Shown here in pieces: positions 61,220-64,000 of a DNA stretch of 64,000 nt (position 1 is its first letter; the number at the start of each line of letters is the position of its first letter). The stretch comes from Piliocolobus tephrosceles. Lineage: Eukaryota > Chordata > Mammalia > Primates > Cercopithecidae. The position numbers and the translations under genes are program-made. The notes under the pieces were generated by a model. The model had not been told where the DNA came from, made no database searches, and saw nothing but the letters and a program-made list of their open reading frames with translations. The stretch spans positions 128,562,055-128,626,054 of the forward strand of contig NC_045435.1 in assembly GCF_002776525.5 (NCBI RefSeq), read 5' to 3'.

Positions 61220-61581
61220 TAGGCCTGAATGTGCTCCCGAATGTCCCTTCGTGGAACTGTGCATGACGGAGTTTCCAAACTGCATAATTTAAGAAAAGTT
61301 TTAACTATGCAAGATGAATAAATATATCTAACACAAAGCAGTTTCAAAGAAATCTTTCCAGTCTTTCTCTGAGGATATTTCATTTGTCACCATAGCGTAC
61401 CCTATACTCCCGAATGTTTCTTGGTACCTTTTTCTCCAAAAGGGATTCCAGAATCTTATATGAGAAGAAAGGTATGTTTCTGTGAGTGGAACGCACATGT
61501 CATAAAGTAGCTCCCCAAAAAGCTTCTCTCCAGTTTCTATTTAAAGACGTTTCCTTTCTCACCATAAGCCTCAAAGGGTTC

Positions 61582-61637
61582 CAGAATATCTCTTTGCAGA
61601 CTAAACAAAAACAGAATATCCCTTTGCAGACTAAACA
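61582..61637. repeat. 30-bp tandem duplication in an m1 monomer
   Basis: CAGAATATC, then TTTGCAGACTAAACA, occurs at 61,582 and again at 61,612 with a period of 30 bp. The copies differ by one base in the shared part. Confidence 0.85.
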
Positions 61638-63455
61638 GCAGTAAATGATACTGCTCTGTGAATAGTGAAGCTTAACTGTGTGAGCAGAATTCACATGACA
61701 CAGAGCAGCTTCACAGAAAGCTTCCTTCTGGTTTTCTCCGAGATTACTCCTTTTTCAGGATATTCTAAAGAGCATTTCCAGATGTCTTTCTCAGATTCCA
61801 CAGAAACAGTGATTTCAAACTGCTCAATCCAAAGAATCTTATACAGCAATGAGATGAATACAAACATCATAAAAGAGTTGCACAGAAAGATTCTCTGCGA
61901 TTTTCAATGGAAGACATTTCCTTGTTCGAAATAGGATTCCGGTTGCCACTTATTATCCCTTCGCAAGAACCTCTAAGACTGACTTTCAAACTGGGGAATG
62001 TAGAGGAAGCTTTAACCCTGTGAAAAGATAGGATATGTCAGTGAGCAGCTTCTTGGAGTGTTTTTTTCTCTTTTCTATTGGGCGACATTTGACTTTTTGA
62101 CGTAGTGTTCAAAGTGCTCCGAATATCACTCTTTTGGTTTTACAGGAACAGGGTTCAAACTGTGCTTTCTGAGAAGAAAGTTATAGCTGCCTGAGTGGAA
62201 TGCACACATCACCAAGCAGTTTCTCAGAAAGTTTCTCTCCATTTTTTATCTGACTGTATTTCCTATTTCACCATAGGCCCGAATGTGATCCCAAATATCC
62301 CATCGCGGATCCATCCTCGAGGCAGTTTTCAAGCTGTTTAATGTAAAGAAAGCTTCAGTTATGTGAGATGATTAAACATAGCAAAAAGCAGATTTACAGA
62401 AAGCTTCTTTCCGTTTTTTTCTGAAGATATTTCCATTTTCACCATAGTCCTGAATGTGCTCTCGATGGTGCCTTCGTGGATCCGTCCATGAAAGTTTCCA
62501 AGCTGTGTAATGTAAAGAAACCTTTATCTATGTGAGGTGAATACACATATCACAGAGTAGTTTCCTCCAAAGCTTCATTCCCATTTTGTCTGAAGTTATT
62601 TCCCTTTTCACCATCGGCATCTACATTCTATCGAATATCACTTGGTACCTGTTCCTCCTAAAGGGTTTCACTGATGCTGTATGACAAGGGAGGTATAACA
62701 CTGTGAGGGAAATGCACCTGTCACAAAGCAGTTCCTCGGAAAGCTTCCCTCCAGTTTCGTTCTGAACATATTTCCTATTTCACCATAAGCTTCAAAGTGC
62801 TGCTGAATATGCCATCACATGCTAAACATACACAGGGTTACAAAACTGAACAATAGAAAGAGGCTGAACTGACTGAGAGGAATTAAGACGACACAGAGCA
62901 GTTTCACAGAAAGCTTCCTTCTGGATTTTACCTGAGGATATTTCTTTCTCCATATTCTAAGGATCATTCACAAATGTCCTTTCGTGGATTCCACAAAAAC
63001 AGTGACTTCAAGTGTCTCAATCGAAAAAATGGTTTAACTCCTTGAGACGAATACACACATCGAAAACAGTTACTCAGAAAGATTCTCTGCAGGTTTGATC
63101 GGAAGACGATTCCTCGCTCACCACAAGCCTCAGGGCATCAATAAATATCCTTTCACAGAAGCTTCAAAGACAGAGTTTCGAAACTGGGCAACATAGTGTA
63201 AGCATTAACTCTGTGAGGTGAATGCACATATCAGAGAGCAGATTCCTGGAACGCTTCTTCCTTGATTTTATTACAGTATATTTCACTATTCACCATAGTC
63301 CTCAATGCCTTCTGAATTATCACTTTTTCAGTTTCACAGGAACAGTGTTCAAACACTGCTTTGTGAGAAAAGAGGTATAAGTCCCTGAGTGGAATGCATA
63401 CATCACAAAGTAGTTTCTCAGAAAACTTCTATCCAGTTTTTAAATGAAGATATAT

Positions 63456-64000
63456 CCTATTTCTCCACATCCTCTCCAAAACCTGTTGTTTCCTGATTTT
63501 TTAATGATTGCCATTCTAACTGGTGTGAGATGGTATCTCATTGTGGTTTTGATTTGCATTTCTCTGATGGCCAGTGATGATGAGCATTTTTTCATGTGTC
63601 TGTTGGCTGTATGAATGTCTTCTTTTGAGAAATGTCTGTTCATATCCTTTCCCCACTTTTTGATGGGGTTGTTTGTTTTTTTCTTGTATATTTGTTTGAG
63701 TTATTTGTAGATTCTGGAAATGAGCCCTTTGTCACTTTTACATTGTTGGTGGGATTGTAAACTAGTTCAACCATTATGGAAAACAGTATGGCGATTCCTC
63801 AAGGATCTAGAACTAGATGTACCATATGACCCAGCCATCCCACTACTGGGTATATACCCAAAGGATTATAAATTATGCTACTACAAAGACACATGCACAT
63901 GTATGTTTATTGTGGCACTATTCACAATAGCAAAGACTTGGAATCAACCCAATTGTCCATCAGTGACAGACTGGATTAAGAAAATGTGGCACATATACAC
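63456..64000 (+). mobile_element. L1 insertion, 5'-inverted, cut by the window end
   Basis: Begins in alpha satellite after GAAGATATAT. From about 63,456 to 63,733 it is minus-strand ORF2 C-terminal sequence (complement of FSKEDIHTANRHMKKCSSS through the GCGEIG region). From about 63,734 the plus strand resumes at the L1 bases that directly follow (TLLHCWW region) and proceeds toward the 3' end. Almost no sequence was lost at the inversion point. The 3' end and target duplication lie outside the window. Confidence 0.92.

Larger units (their letters stand above)
51509..63455 (-). repeat. Alpha satellite family A, original orientation, segment 9
   Basis: Landmark monomers at 51,663, 53,883, 58,275, 60,569 and 61,445. 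The interval 51,663-53,883 is 2220 bp. The landmark expected near 56 kb is lost to a junction at about 55,440 (m12 to the end of m13). Other junctions: 54,598 (m4/m6 fusion), 56,848 (m8 to m5) and 61,080-61,200. The interval 58,275-60,569 is 2294 bp, about 70 bp over length because of a local duplication at 60,170-60,260. There is no gene. Confidence 0.93.

Overview
This window looks like primate pericentromeric DNA and contains no functional gene that I can support. About 55 kb of the 64 kb is alpha satellite, roughly 320 diverged monomers of about 171 bp. Each monomer is recognisable by a 'TCTGAGGATATTTCC' block and a 'TTCCTTTTTCACCATAG' (pJ-alpha-like) block. The satellite carries five L1 insertions and one internally deleted gamma-type endogenous retrovirus (ERV). 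The alpha satellite plus primate-type L1 3' ends point to a catarrhine. The HindIII-containing monomer type (AGAAAGCTTCTTTCTAG) and an L1 3' UTR variant with a repeated GATGGGTGCTGACGAGTTGATGGGTGC segment favour an Old World monkey over human, but this rests on memory and was not checked. The short open frames of 60-120 codons scattered over the window are satellite shadows.

Layout. Positions 1-17,412: alpha satellite (family A, minus orientation relative to the usual consensus), interrupted by a 5'-inverted L1 at 11,813-12,733. Positions 17,413-27,648: a different alpha family (B), with a 2.26-kb 5'-inverted L1 at 18,377-20,637. Positions 27,649-36,795: family A again, with an L1 at 28,781-29,822 that holds a 400-base run of N. 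Positions 36,796-51,508: family A in the opposite orientation, carrying an L1 (38,879-39,790), the ERV (40,970-43,735) and a nested re-inverted piece (46,222-46,805). Positions 51,509-63,455: family A in the original orientation. Positions 63,456-64,000: start of another 5'-inverted L1 that runs off the window.

The main result is organisation. Family A is an old higher-order repeat (HOR) of 13 monomers, about 2.22 kb. Its 13 monomers fall into two parallel halves, A-B-C-D-E-E'-F and A-B-C-D-E-F, so it seems to be a duplicated ancient hexamer with one extra monomer. Family B runs first as a 4-mer (about 686 bp), then as a 6-mer (about 1,026 bp) made of the same four monomer types plus two more. 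The L1s at 11.8 kb and 38.9 kb are the same insertion event in opposite orientations, which proves an inverted segmental duplication. The ERV is present in only one arm, and an empty site lies at the matching position in the other arm (about 10,641). The relative order is therefore: HOR formation, L1 insertion, inverted duplication, ERV insertion.
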